DNA from: Capra hircus
Taxonomy: Eukaryota; Chordata; Mammalia; Artiodactyla; Bovidae
Assembly: GCF_001704415.2 (NCBI RefSeq)
Contig: NC_030826.1
Coordinates: 30,623,324 to 30,687,323, forward strand
DNA: 64,000 nucleotides
Direction: 5' to 3'
The notes under the pieces were generated by a model. That model ran no database searches. It was not told the origin of the DNA and saw nothing but the letters and a program-made list of their open reading frames with translations. A program made the translations under genes and the position numbers. Below are positions 21,128 through 31,674 of this stretch, in pieces; within the stretch, counting starts at the first letter, position 1, and each line of letters starts with the position of its first letter.

Positions 21128-21729
21128 CAAGGAAGACAAAACCTATATGATCTCACATGTGAAATCTAAAAGTAAACGAACAAACAGACTCATAGGAAGA
21201 GATCAGATGAATGGTTAGCAGAGGCAGAGTGGGCTGGGGAAAACTGAATGAATGGTGGCCAAAAGGTACCAACTTCCTGTTAAAAGAGGGAAAAAAAAAA
21301 AAAAACAAAAAAACGAAAACAAGCAAGAAGCTCACCCATGGTGGGACCCAGGTCATCATGTGGCAAGAAGCATTCAAGCTAGGTCTCTGAGATTGAATGG
21401 ATGTCCTAGTATTTGAATTGGCCAGGAGGAGACTAGTCTAGAAAAGAAGAATGCTATGAGAGGTCAGTTTGTAGAGATGGAATCACGTGGTTTGCTCAGC
21501 ATTAAGAAGTCCATTTTGTTGAAAGGTGTGGACTGTGGTAGGGTGGGGAGAGCTGTGGGCAGGCGGCTGAGGGGCAGCTGGGGAGGCTCAGGAGGCCAAC
21601 ACACAGTAATGTCTGGAATGATGTCTCCATCCCCGAGTGTCTTCCTGTGACCTGAGAATCCAGGTATGGTCCATGGACCAGCAGCATCACCTCCCTTGGG
21701 AGTTTGTTAAAATATATAATCTCAGGCCC

Positions 21730-22730
21730 AGACCACCTGACCTGCCTCTTGAGAAACCTATATGCAGATCAGGAAGCAACAGTTAGAACTGGACATGGAA
21801 CAACAGACTGGTTCCAAATAGGAAAAGGAGTATGTCAAGGCTGTATATTGTCACCCTGCTTATTTAACTTATATGCAGAGTACATCATGAGAAATGCTGG
21901 GCTGGAGGAAGCACAAACTGGAATCAAGACTGCTGGGAGAAATATCGATCACCTCTGATATGCACATGATACCACCCTTATGGTAGAAAGTGAAGAAGAA
22001 CTAAAGAGCCTCTTGATGAAGGTGAAAGAGGAGAGTGAAAAAGTTGGCTTAAGGCTCAGCATTCAGAAAATTAAGATCATGGCATCTGGTCCCATCACTT
22101 CATGGCAAATGGATGGGGAAACAGTGGCTGACTTTATTTTGGGGGGCTCCAAAATCACTGCAGATAGTGACTGCAGCCATGAAATTAAAAGATGCTTACT
22201 CCTTGGAAGAAAAGTTATGACCAACCTAGACAGCATATTAAAAAGCAGGGACATTACTTTGCCAACAAAGATCTATCTAGTCAAGGCTTTGGTTTTTCCA
22301 GTGGTCAGGTATGGATGTGAGAGTTGGACTGTGAAGAAAGCTGAGTGCCAAAGAATTGATGCTTTTGAAGTGTAGTGTTGGAGAAGACCCTTGAGAGTCC
22401 CTTGGACTGCAAGGAGATACAGCCAGTCCATCCTAAAGGAGATCAGTCCTAGATGTTCATTGGAAGGACTGATGTTGGAGCTGAAACTCCAATACTTACA
22501 CCACCTGATGCGAAGAGCTGACTCATTTGAAAAGACCCTGATGCTGGGAAAGATTGAGGGCAGGAGGAGAAGGGGACAACAGAGGATGAGATGGTTGGAT
22601 GGCATCACCGACTCAATGGACATGGATTTGGGTGGACTCAGGGAGTTGGTGATGGACAGGGAGGCCTGGCATGCTGCAGTTCATGGGGTTGCAAAGAGTC
22701 AGACACGACTGAGTGAGTGAACTGAACTGA
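21730..22730 (+). mobile_element. BovB LINE, RT to 3' end, inside MER5A
   Basis: About 1 kb of 5'-truncated BovB, ending GAGTGAACTGAACTGA at 22730. MER5A text around the junction (GGCCCAGACC at the left, GGCCCCACCCCAGACC at the right) appears on both sides, consistent with a target duplication of roughly 10-16 bp. Confidence 0.93.
21744..22700 (+). pseudogene. BovB reverse transcriptase remnant
   Basis: Decayed RTE-type reverse transcriptase. The first open part (to 21958) carries HGTTDWFQIGKGV and QGCILSPCLFNLYAEYIM and ends at a TGA (21956-21958) in place of the arginine before the catalytic motif. The motif itself reads YAHD instead of YADD, because the first aspartate codon is CAT at 21965-21967. 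The next open part (21980-22375) carries SEEELKSLL, MASGPITSW and FPVVRYGCESW, then stops at TAG. A third (22391-22720) covers LxVPWTARR to the BovB C-terminus. At least two nonsense changes plus loss of a catalytic aspartate mean it cannot work; the endonuclease is absent. Confidence 0.9.
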
Positions 22731-22815
22731 GGCCCCACCCCAGACCTCTCCAAACAGAATCTGTATTTTCCCAGGTGACTTGCAAGCACATTAAATGCTG
22801 ACAAGCACTGGTCTA

Positions 22816-24053
22816 TCGCACAGATGATTAAAAGTCTAAACCTCCCCTGAAGGCTTAAACAAGAACAGATGGCTTTGAAATAACGGCTTCACAACTGGGT
22901 TTTGAGTCATGGCCTGGACCCTGCCTTTCTCCAGCATCTCCCCACATCCTCCATGGAGATGGGGTCTCAGAGGGTCTCACAGACAAGGGCAGGTTCTCAC
23001 GACATGCCCGCCACCACTCCCAGGGGCTCTAATGCTGGCTTCTCTGAGACCAGAGTCTGAGACACCCTGGGCTAGAAGCACTGCCCCTCCCACTTGAACA
23101 CAAGGCTCGGCAAAGATTGGGGAGCTCACAAATGGGAATATTTCCTGTGCGAAGAAGTTCGGGATTTGTTGCCTTGGTCTTTCACTTGCCCCAACTCTGC
23201 TTTAACTGGACATTTATCACAGTTAAAGTATAAATAATACCATTAGCCTTCCAAGCAGCGATAAAATTAGCCGTGTAAACAAAGCAAGTCAGTGACCTTC
23301 GGCAAACCCCTTGCTGACTCAGACCCAACACCTACTAAGACGATTAGTCAGGGCGCATTGGTGTGGGGCGAGGGGCCCTGGGGAGGAGAGTGGCCCTCCC
23401 CCTCTTTCCTGAGAACCCTCTGCTGTCCTGGGATGGGTCCTGAAATGTCTGTGGACAATTAGGGCTCTGGACGTCTGGAGCTTCAGCCCAGCTCTGTGCC
23501 AGACTCTGTCATGGTTTGCTTTCTCCCGGATTAAAGGTCCTTCCAAGTTCAGATGCTCTTGCTGTGCGCGCTCAGCTCCCTGAGAAGGAGATGCTCTGGT
23601 CCGAAGCTCCAGAGAGGCTGCGGCAGGCGGAGCGGGAGGCCGGCCATGGCTGCCGCACCCATTCTTTGTGGACACGAGGGCCTTTCTGGGTCAGTGGAAA
23701 CTGTTGCTTTGAGACTTAAAAGGAGCCCCACCTCTGCCGTGGGGGTGCCCGTTGTGGAGATGCAGCCCAAGTGTGCACTCCTCCTAAACCGCTGGTTTGT
23801 GTTACTGACTTGGACCCCTTCTCTCAGGCTCCCCTTTTATTGGATCGTTTCCTCTCCTGATCGTTAAGATGATGGCAGAGGTCCTCATTACACTTGTTTT
23901 TGTCTTCCTGGTAGAAAAAGCCCAGGATCTGAGTCAGAGGTCCTGGCTTTTTGTCTGAGTTCTAATGGAGGGAAGGAGAGAAACACTCCTTCCAGGCCCC
24001 CCTAGGTCCTTCCGGGGGGACGGCAGTTTGAATCTGACCATGTCAGATGCCAA
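22816..24053. other. 1.2 kb without recognised repeats
   Basis: Unclassified. 23110-23325 looks like unique DNA with several factor-like strings: TGTAAACAAA (23274-23283, forkhead type), TTATCACAG, and TGCTGACTCAG (23312-23322, AP-1/MAF type). 23500-23870 is GC-richer with overlapping openings on both strands but no domain. No gene is called. Confidence 0.45.
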
Positions 24054-24061
24054 GTGTTAGG

Positions 24062-24224
24062 TGCTGTGCTGTGCTTAGTTGTGCAGTCGCGTCTCACTCT
24101 TTGCGACCCCGTGGACTGTAGCCTGCCAGGCTCCTCCGCCCATGGGATTTCCCAGGCCAAGAATCCTGGATTGGGTTGCCATGTCCTCCTCCAGGGAATC
24201 TTCACAACACAGGGATCAAAACAG
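24062..24224 (-). mobile_element. Bov-tA SINE, head truncated
   Basis: TGCTGTGCTGTGCTTAGTTG to CACAACACAGGGATCAAAAC is the tail and middle of the SINE on the minus strand; the 5' tRNA-like head is missing. A perfect 8-bp duplication GTGTTAGG flanks it (24054-24061 and 24225-24232). Confidence 0.87.
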
Positions 24225-24264
24225 GTGTTAGGGGCCATGTGTAAAAAGACCCAGTCTGCAGGTG

Positions 24265-24425
24265 AGAGAATATGCATACGTGTTTGTGTACGTATGTATG
24301 TTTGTAGGTCTGTGCATGTATGTGTGCACACAAATGTGTGCATGTTTGTATATGCATACATGTGAATGTGTGTGTAGATTTGTGGGTCTGTGCATGTATG
24401 TCGGTTGTGTGTGTGTGTGTGTGTA
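24265..24425. repeat. GT-rich low-complexity tract
   Basis: Imperfect GTGTGT/ATGTATGT mixture, with a (GT)n end at about 24405-24424. The 100-codon openings across it on both strands (Cys/Val or His/Thr-rich) are artefacts of the repeat. Confidence 0.9.
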
Positions 24426-24429
24426 TATC

Positions 24430-25233
24430 ACGTCCTCCCAGGCAGCGGCAGGAGTACGTGCAGAATGTGAAGGCCTCTGTCTGCCTTCTCATCACTCACA
24501 TGCCCAACAAGCTGGGGGCTATCTAGAGACAAAGCTAGGCTCACCCTGTTCGTTAGTGGCAAACAGAGTGACTCGCCACCACTCTCTCTGGCTCTTCTCT
24601 CCTTGCCCACTCCGTGCAAGCTGGCTCCAGAGTCGTGCTCCAGCCTGAATTCCCCATTCGAAATCAAGCTCGCGAAGCTCATGTGCTGTCGCTTTTCACG
24701 TTGACTCTTGTCTTGGAACACCCCTGGACGAAGGGCATTTCTGGAGATTCCCTCCTCCAGTCCTGTCAGTTAACATCTGCATCCCATGTTTATCCTCATG
24801 TCCTACCATGCTCCAGCCCTTCTCACAGATAGGTTTCTGTACCTTCTTACACAGAACTTTCCCAACCTGACTTCTCTGTAAAATAGCAATCATGGGACTC
24901 ATGACCAGACTCAGAGAGATTTAAATGAAATAACATTGGAAAACGCTTGGTGAATTTTAAAAACATATTTGAAAGGAAATTCCTTATTGTCTTTGTGGTC
25001 TTGATGTGGTTTCTTGATGAAATGGAGATGGTGATCTTTACAGGAGTGAACAAAACAGGTTGACATTTGTTTTTTTGTTTTCTTTTCTTTCCCTATAATG
25101 GATAAGTTTCCGTGTCTGTCGAGAGGTGCTTTTATGTATTTGCAGCAAGGTATAAAAGAGAGTAAGCAGTCTGAGGAGGGAGGAGGGTGTATTGATTAAG
25201 CACAAGCTGGCTCTGAGGATAAGCACTCAGCCT
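24430..25233. other. Unclassified, includes a MIR fragment
   Basis: 24850-24955 resembles MIR on the minus strand (ACTTCTCTGTAAAATAGCAA, then TTTAAATGAAATAACATTGG). The rest is unassigned; no gene is supported. Confidence 0.5.
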
Positions 25234-25432
25234 GGGTTTCCCTGGTGGCTCAGATGATAAAGAATCTGCCTGTGATGCAAGAGACCTGGGTTCGATCCCT
25301 GGGTTGAGAAGATCCCCTGGAGAAGTAAATGGCAACCCTATCCAGTGTTCTTGTCTGGGAAATCCCAGAGACAGAGGAGCCTGATGGGCTGCAGTCCCTG
25401 GGGTCACAGAGTTAGACATGACTGAGCAGCTA
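25234..25432 (+). mobile_element. Bov-tA SINE
   Basis: Nearly complete: head GGGTTTCCCTGGTGGCTCAG, B box GGTTCGATCCC, tail GTTAGACATGACTGAGCAGC. No clear duplication was seen. Confidence 0.93.
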
Positions 25433-26173
25433 ACATTTTCTTTCTTTCTGATATCTAAGGGCCTGTTAGGGTTGACATTCTTGAAGAAGCTCTCTTCATC
25501 AAACTCCCGTGATTCTGCCAACTTATCATTGCTCTAAACAAAGGTTGGTTGAGTTTTATTCAGAGTGTGGTTACTAAAGGCTTCACCTCCATAAACATAT
25601 TCTCAACATGGAAAAAAAAAATGGATCAGGACACTAATGCGCCCTTCCCACATCAGAGGAACATAGAGCTCTTTTGTCTAATCTATTGAGCCTTCTGTAC
25701 CCAGAATTCAGGAAATCAGACACAGACAAGGATAAGCCCCAGATGAGAGCCCTCTAGCATTGCTGCCTTGCACACGGGCCAGCTGACCGCAATCTCCACT
25801 GGCCCCGAGATAGCCATGTGAGCTCAGATAAATGCATCATCTTGGTGGGAGCCCTAAAGTCCACTTCCGTGCTGTCAGAAACCAAGGCTGGTCCAAGTTC
25901 CTCAGGAATGCAGGCCAATCTCTTAGATCTCTCTCTCCCCGCCTTAGTCTCCTCTGTCCTGTCTACTAGCATATTTATTTCTCTTGTCCATTAAAACAAA
26001 AACAAATCTCACACAGTACAATAACTTCTGTCTTATCTACCATCTTACTGAAGTCACACTGCTTGCTTGCTTTCCTTTTTGTCTCTCATATGATGAGTGC
26101 AGAGTATTCTGCACCATCTGATACTGTTTCTTCAGCAACAGATTTCTTCTTTATCTCTTTTGCCCCGACCTGC
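25433..26173. other. Unclassified, no gene seen
   Basis: Contains an A-run at 25612-25621 and otherwise unremarkable sequence. Confidence 0.5.
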
Positions 26174-26556
26174 TGAAGAATTGATGCTTTTGCATTGTAG
26201 TGCTGGAGAAAACTCTTGAGAGTCCCTTGAACCTGCAGGGAGATCAAACCAGTCAATCCTAAAGGAAATCAGTTCTAAATATTTATTGGAAGACTGATGC
26301 TGAAGATGAAACTCCAATACTTTGGCCACCTGATGCAAAGAGCCAACTCATTGGAAAAGACCCTGATGCTGGGAAAGATTGAGGACAGGAGGAGAAGAGG
26401 ACAGAGGATGAGATGGTTGGATGGCATTCTCCACTCAATGAACATGAGTTCGAGCAAACTCCAAGAGTTAGTGAAGGACAGGGAAGCCTGGCAGGCTGCA
26501 GTCCATGGGGTTGCAAAGAGTCAGACATGACTTAATGACTGAACAACAGACAACAA
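26174..26556 (+). mobile_element. BovB LINE 3' end
   Basis: Starts GAAGAATTGATGCTTTTGCA (the RRIDAFE block) and ends AGACATGACTTAATGACTGAAC. Several stops. The 26297-26530 opening on the plus strand is BovB C-terminal coding sequence (KMKLQYFGHLM to VAKSQT). Confidence 0.9.
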
Positions 26557-27050
26557 CAATCCTGCCCAAATGGCTTCTTTGAAGTGCTTGCAGTGCCCAC
26601 TCAGAAAATCCAATACCTATCTTGTAGGACTCAAGCCATCCTCATATACAGGATTTAAAGTAGCTTCAGGACAACATGCCTTTTTAGGATTTAGGTCTGA
26701 TCCCCTTCCACTGGGAAGAGGAGATCAGCTCCCAGACACACAGGCTGCTCTGCCTTCTCGCACATTCCTTCCAATGACAGGAAGCTCATCTGGAAAGTTC
26801 TGAGTGGTCTCATTCCAGCCATCCCCACCAGGCTCGGGTTTAGAAGAAGCAGCACCTATCCCCACCCAATCTGTGGTCAGTGGAATCTAGCCCAGCAGCA
26901 TTTTTTCCCTGGAAATCTTCCCTTTCTCTTTGCAATGGAGCTCTGGAAATGCGAGCTCTCGAATTTCCTCTGAATTCTTTATCTCCCCAAGTCTTATAGT
27001 CAGAACTTCCATTTTCATGTCTCAAAAGTGAGAACTCTGAGACAACCTAG
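26557..27050. other. Unclassified, no gene seen
   Basis: No repeat recognised; short overlapping openings only. Confidence 0.5.
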
Positions 27051-27051
27051 A

Positions 27052-27195
27052 GGGGTGGGATGGGAAGGGATGTTGGGGGAGAGTTCAAGAGGAAGGGGAC
27101 ATATGTATGTATCTATGGCCCATTAATGTTGATGTATGGCAGAAACCATCACAATATGGTAAAGTAATTTTATCCTCTAATTAAAAATCAACCAA
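27052..27195 (+). mobile_element. L1 3' terminal fragment
   Basis: GTGGGATGGGAAGGGATGTT, TTAATGTTGATGTATGGCAG and GGTAAAGTAATTTTATCCTC match the extreme 3' end of a bovine-type L1, severely 5'-truncated. Confidence 0.82.
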
Positions 27196-27198
27196 CCA

Positions 27199-27388
27199 AT
27201 GAGTCGCTCAGACACATCCAACTCTTTGCGACCCCATGGACTCTAGTCCCCCAGGCTCCTCTGTCTGTGGGATTCTCCAGGCAAGAATACTGGAATGGGT
27301 AGCCATTTCCTTCTCCAGGGGATCTTTCCAACCTAGGTTCCCTGCATTGCAGGCAGATTCTTTACCATCTGAGCTACCAGGGCAGCCC
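27199..27388 (-). mobile_element. Bov-tA SINE
   Basis: Complete minus-strand copy ending TCTGAGCTACCAGGGCAGCCC. Flanks AATTAAAAAT (27179-27188) and AATTAGAAAT (27389-27398) look like a duplication with one mismatch, placing the insertion in the A-rich end of the preceding L1. Confidence 0.9.
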
Positions 27389-27625
27389 AATTAGAAATAG
27401 AAAAAAATTTTTTAACTGAGAATTCTTGACTGATTTTAAGATACCCATACTTTTCCTTGAAATTCTACTACTCTATAAATTATGTAGTGTAATTAGGAAT
27501 TGCATTTCTTCTTACCAAAGTATCCTAAGGGAAAATCAGGCTATACACTTTCTAAGGCAGTTGTCTATACTTGTGCAAAATCTCTCTGTTTGAACAAGAC
27601 CATGATCTAAATGAGTGATTCTCGG
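27389..27625. other. Unclassified short spacer
   Basis: AT-rich; no recognised element. Confidence 0.45.
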
Positions 27626-27822
27626 GGACTTCCCTGGCAGTCCAGTCTTTAAGACGTCACCTTCCAATACAGGGGGTGCAGGTTTGGTCCCCAGTCAGGA
27701 AGCTAAGATCCCACATGCCTTGTAGCCAAAACACCAAAGCATAAAACAGAAGCAATATTATAGCAGATTTAATAAAGACTTTTAAAATGGTCTGCATCAA
27801 AAAACATCTTTTTTAAAAAAAA
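27626..27822 (+). mobile_element. CHR-2-type SINE
   Basis: GGACTTCCCTGGCAGTCCAG head, GGTTTGGTCCCC B-box-like region, then AAACAGAAGCAATATTATAG and ATAAAGACTTTTAAAATGGT in the tail, ending A-rich. Typical cetartiodactyl CHR-2 layout. Confidence 0.87.
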
Positions 27823-27823
27823 T

Positions 27824-27985
27824 TAGTGATTCTCAAACCAGGAAGCACATCACTAGAACCTGAGGGACTTATTTAACAGCCGAACATCAGGATCTGTTCC
27901 CGATGTGCTAAGTCAGTGGCCAGGCCATCAGCACTTTTCTCAAGCTTCACCCGTGGTTCTCGTCCATAACTAGGTTCACAGGGCT
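27824..27985 (+). mobile_element. Possible MER5-like DNA transposon
   Basis: TTAGTGATTCTCAAACCAGG at the left and CCGTGGTTCTC near the right resemble the inverted ends of hAT-type MER5 elements; the middle is too diverged to be sure. Confidence 0.38.
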
Positions 27986-27989
27986 CCTG

Positions 27990-29187
27990 GTAACAGGTCA
28001 TCAGAAATGCCAGTGCCACCTCCAGGGATATAAGCAGCCCCCAACGGGCATGTCTTGTAAATTTGGACTTAGGAAACTCTAGTTTCCCCTGTAGCTCTAC
28101 TGGGAGTAAATCCCAACAAAACATTGTTTTTATTTGTCACGAGGGTTTCTCTTTCATTAGTTGTCCTCATGAGAGGTGGAGCCACCTCCAGGCTCACCAA
28201 CTAAGTCCCTGTTGAGTCTGTCATTAGGGCACGCTCCCATTTCGCAGGGCTGCTGAGGAAGTGCAAGTCATGACCTTCAAGGCCCCCGGTTTCGATGTCT
28301 GGCACTAAGTCCCTTCTTCCCCTGCTGATCTCCTTGTTCTGTATGAGGCCTGACTGCTTGGGTCTCTGCTGCCAATTCTCTTGTTTTGTGTCTTGGTAGC
28401 CTTGGGGATTTTAAACACTTCACCCCTTTCTCTTCCTCCTTAATCAAGGAATTGACGTTCTGCATGGCTCTCGTCAGCAACCTCTGGGTATGAATAATTA
28501 TATCAAAAGGTCACGACCATTCAAATGCCTTCCCCATCTCCTTTTCTGATTTTGTCTTCAAGCAGCTGTAAAGAGCTCCCTCCATGCTAATGCACAGTCT
28601 CGGTTTTGATGCTGTGGGTTTGGGGGAGGCAGTGGGGGATCTCCTAAGAAAGGGAGGTGGCAGAAGCAGAACACATGCTTGGAGGTGAAGGCCTAGGGTA
28701 TGAGTTAGACTCTATACTCTCTTCATCACCAGCCCTGGAATCTCGGGAGTTAAGAATTGCAGTTCTCTGTACTTCTCCTCTTCCGTTGACTTTACCCCCT
28801 TTCACTTCCCTATTCACTCTGTTACTAGGTTTACCCTTGTCAGTTCTAAATCTCCCAAGCCTGATTCCCCCCACCCCCCACCCCTCCCCACGCTCCTTTG
28901 CTGCCTCCTGTTATTCACAAATGGAAATCCAGAACGGGTAAGCATATCACTAAGTCCCTGTACAACCTGGCACTAAAGTACGCTTTCACTTTTGACTTTG
29001 ATTTCTCCGCATGATGCTCCTAAACTTTTCTGTGTTGTCCCAATCCTCCAGATATGCTTTGTCCTTTGATGGGATCATGGCATGCCCCCCGGGGTAGCTG
29101 CCTTCTCCATGGTTGGAGTTGGGGAAGGAAAAGGGAAACTGGTTTGTTGAGCTGCTATTGTACTCTGAGCACTGGAGTATGCCTGGA
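27990..29187. other. 1.2 kb unclassified, no gene seen
   Basis: No young repeats. The 28640-28940 openings on both strands (purine-rich against pyrimidine-rich) are compositional. A C-run is at 28866-28890. Confidence 0.5.

Positions 29188-29215
<28 letters not shown>
29188..29215. repeat. (TG)n microsatellite
   Basis: About 14 pure GT units followed by ATGTATGTGTGA. Likely polymorphic. Confidence 0.95.
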
Positions 29216-29223
<8 letters not shown>

Positions 29224-29429
29224 GTGATTAGTTCATGTCTCTCAATAGACTTTAAAACCTTTACTTGCAGCCCTGTTTTATATATAAGAAGATAGATGGT
29301 TTAGATAATCCTGTCTGAAAATACAGAATTAATAAAAAAGTCTCCACAACTGAGCTCACGTGTCAGTTTTTCATGAAATCTCTTTCCACTTGCTCCTAAT
29401 TCTTCACTCTCATTCCCTTATTTATATGT

Positions 29430-30215
29430 ATTGTATATAAGTATTTAGTGAGAAGGTGCTTTATGCTAGGTACAATGCTTGGTCCAAGAGCAGGAATAAG
29501 ACAGAACACATTCTTGGCCTCAAGGAGCTTCCATTCTTGTGGGGAGATGGATAATATACCATTAAACAAATAGCCAAGAAAACTAGTGGGGTAAACTCTG
29601 TAGCCGGAGAAGGCAATGGCACCCCACTCCAGTACTCTTGCCTGGAAAATCCCATGGATGGAGGAGCCTGGTGGGCTGCAGTCCATGGAGTCGCTAGGAG
29701 TTGGACACGACTGAGCGACTTCACTTTCACTTTTCACTTTCATGCATTGGAGAAGGAAATGGCAACCTACTCCAGTGTTCTTACCCAGAGAATCCTAGGG
29801 ACAGGGGAGCCTGTTGGGCTGCCGTCTGTGGGGTGGCACAGAGTCGGACACGACTGAAGCAACTTAGCAGCAAACTCTGTGGCAGTGACAGGTAAGGTAG
29901 TTGCAGGTGATAGTATCTACAAGGAGCCTACTTAAAATTCAGAGAATCGGAAAAGGCTCCTGAGGAAATGAGACAGAGCTAAAATACATCTTGGAGGATG
30001 AACACTTCACACACAGGGAGAAGTGTGTGCAAAGGTCCTGGGACAGGAAAGAGCTTGGTATGTTAGGGGAATACTTTGATTGAAGTGGTAACAGATGAGA
30101 TTGAAAAGGTAGATTGGTACCAGATTATGTCGAACTCTGAGGTCACTTTGGATTTTTTTCTGAAAGCAATGCAAGAGTTTGAAGGATTTTTTAGAAGAGC
30201 TTTGTGGATATATCA
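29430..30215 (-). mobile_element. L2-like element, split by Bov-A2
   Basis: GTATTTAGTGAGAAGGTGCT, GGAGCTTCCATTCTTGTGGG, then after the SINE TGCAAAGGTCCTGGGACAGG and GAGCTTGGTATGTTAGGGGA. This order fits the reverse complement of the L2 3' end and the longer old element seen at 2215-4430. Confidence 0.7.
29602..29871 (+). mobile_element. Bov-A2 SINE
   Basis: Two BovA monomers: GGAGAAGGCAATGGCACCCC to CGACTGAGCGACTTCACTTT, then GGAGAAGGAAATGGCAACCT to CACGACTGAAGCAACTTAGC. A perfect 9-bp duplication AAACTCTGT flanks it (29593-29601 and 29872-29880). It lies inside an L2-like element. Confidence 0.95.
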
Positions 30216-30223
30216 TTAACATA

Positions 30224-30349
30224 CACTTGACTCGATGGATGTGAGTTTGAGTGAACTTTGGGAGTTGGTGATGGACAGGGAGGCCTGGCGTGCTGCAATT
30301 CATGGGGTTGCAAGGAGTCGGACACGACTGAGCAACTGAACTGAACTGA
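30224..30349 (+). mobile_element. BovB 3' terminal fragment
   Basis: GACTCGATGGATGTGAGTTT to ACTGAACTGAACTGAAA, the last ~125 bp of BovB, little diverged. Confidence 0.9.
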
Positions 30350-30354
30350 AACCA

Positions 30355-31490
30355 AAAATATGTGAAGGGCACAATTTGACAAGTTTAAACACACATGTAC
30401 AGTCATGAAATTATCATCACACTCAAGACAGTACGCATACCCATCATCTCCCACAGTTTCGTCATGGTGCTTTGTAACCCCCCACTCAGAATATTCCCTA
30501 ACCACAGCCTCAGACAACCTCTGATTTCCTTCCTGTTACTGTAAATAACTTTGTATTTTTTTTTAGCATTTTGTGTAAATAGGGTTGATTACTTGGGTCT
30601 CTAACGTGTACTTTTGTGCACGTGTGTATGTGTGTGTGTGTGTTACTTGTAGACTTTTTACAGATACCTTTTATCTGGTTAAGGAAGTCTCCTTCTATTC
30701 TTTACTGCAAGTTTTTATCGGGAATCGGTGCTGTGTTTTGTCAGATGTTTGTTCTCAATCTTTTGAGACAGTCATCTCTTTTTTTTAAGGCTTTTAATTG
30801 GTTGTTTTGATTGTTAAGCCAAAAATACATTCCTGAAATAATCCTTACTTGACTATTATGTATTATCCTTTTTATATATTATTGGCTTAAATTTGCTAAG
30901 ATTGTGTTTAGAAAATCTGTACCTAGGTAATTTTCTTTTCCTGTAATCTTTGTTTTTGCATTTGCTATCAGAGTAATGCTGAGTTTTTAGCATGGTTTGG
31001 GAAGCCTTGTGTCTCTTCAGTATTCTTAAAGAATTTGTTCAAATGGATGTTATTTCTTCCTAATGTTCAGTATAATTAACTAGCAGAGCCATCTGTATCT
31101 GGAGCTTCTTTTGTTAGAAGGCTTTGAATTACAAATTCAATTTAAAAAAATAGATAAAGGGGTATCTTTTCAGGTTATCTCTTCCTTCTTGAGCAAGTTT
31201 TGGTCTATGCCTTTTAAGGAATTTATACATTTCTTCCAAGTTGTCAAATTTATTGGCATAAAGTTGTACATAAGAAATAATCCTTTTTAACATCTGTAGT
31301 AATGTCATGCCTCTCATTCCTGATAGTGTTAATATCACCCCACCCCTATGAGTCTGGTTTACCGAATTTATTGATTCGGTAAAATTATTCATAATTAACC
31401 AGGTTTTGATCTCATTAATTTTTATTTTTTGTATTTTGTTTTATATTTAATGATTTTGCTCTTATCTTATTATTTATGTATTCTGTTTCT
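30355..31490 (-). mobile_element. Old L1M, 3' UTR joined to ORF2 interior
   Basis: 30360-30590 follows an L1M 3' UTR on the minus strand (CACATGTACAGTCATGAAAT, CATACCCATCATCTCCCACA). 30645-31490 follows the interior of ORF2 in the same orientation (TTTTATCTGGTTAAGGAAGT, ATTCCTGAAATAATCCTTAC, CAGAGTAATGCTGAGTTTTT). The piece between is deleted. Diverged, with no open frame. Confidence 0.7.
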
Positions 31491-31674
31491 TTTCTGATGA
31501 ATCCCTAGTTTATCTCTCCTTCCCTTTCCCCTTTGGTGACCATAAGTTTGTTTTTCTGTCTCTGAGTCTGTTTCTGTTTCGTTCATTTGTGTCATTTTTT
31601 TTTTCAGATTCCACATATAAATGATACCATATATTTGTTTTTCTCTGTCTGGCTTATTTAACTTATGATAATCT

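Larger units (their letters stand above)
20214..21325 (+). mobile_element. L1M 3' end, split by two BovB pieces
   Basis: Pieces at 20214-20278, 20396-20570 and 21128-21325 read in order as the end of an L1 ORF2 and its 3' UTR (CCTGTTAGAATGGCCATCAG; AAACAACCTGAGTGTCCACT; ATATGATCTCACATGTGAAA; poly(A)-like run near 21290). An internal deletion lies between the first two. Confidence 0.75.
21655..22812 (-). mobile_element. MER5A hAT transposon, split by BovB
   Basis: Outer parts 21655-21729 (GGTCCATGGACCAGCAGCAT, GAGTTTGTTAAAATATATAA) and 22731-22812 (GGCCCCACCCCAGACCTC, CAGGTGACTTGCAAGCACAT) match MER5A on the minus strand. The element is non-autonomous. Confidence 0.8.

Noticed and set aside
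24202..24648. Cys/Val-rich and His/Thr-rich openings
   Set aside because: Products of a GT-rich low-complexity tract.
25234..25320. tRNA-like sequence with A and B boxes
   Set aside because: It is the tRNA-Glu-derived head of a Bov-tA SINE, not a functional tRNA gene; the same holds for the other SINE heads.
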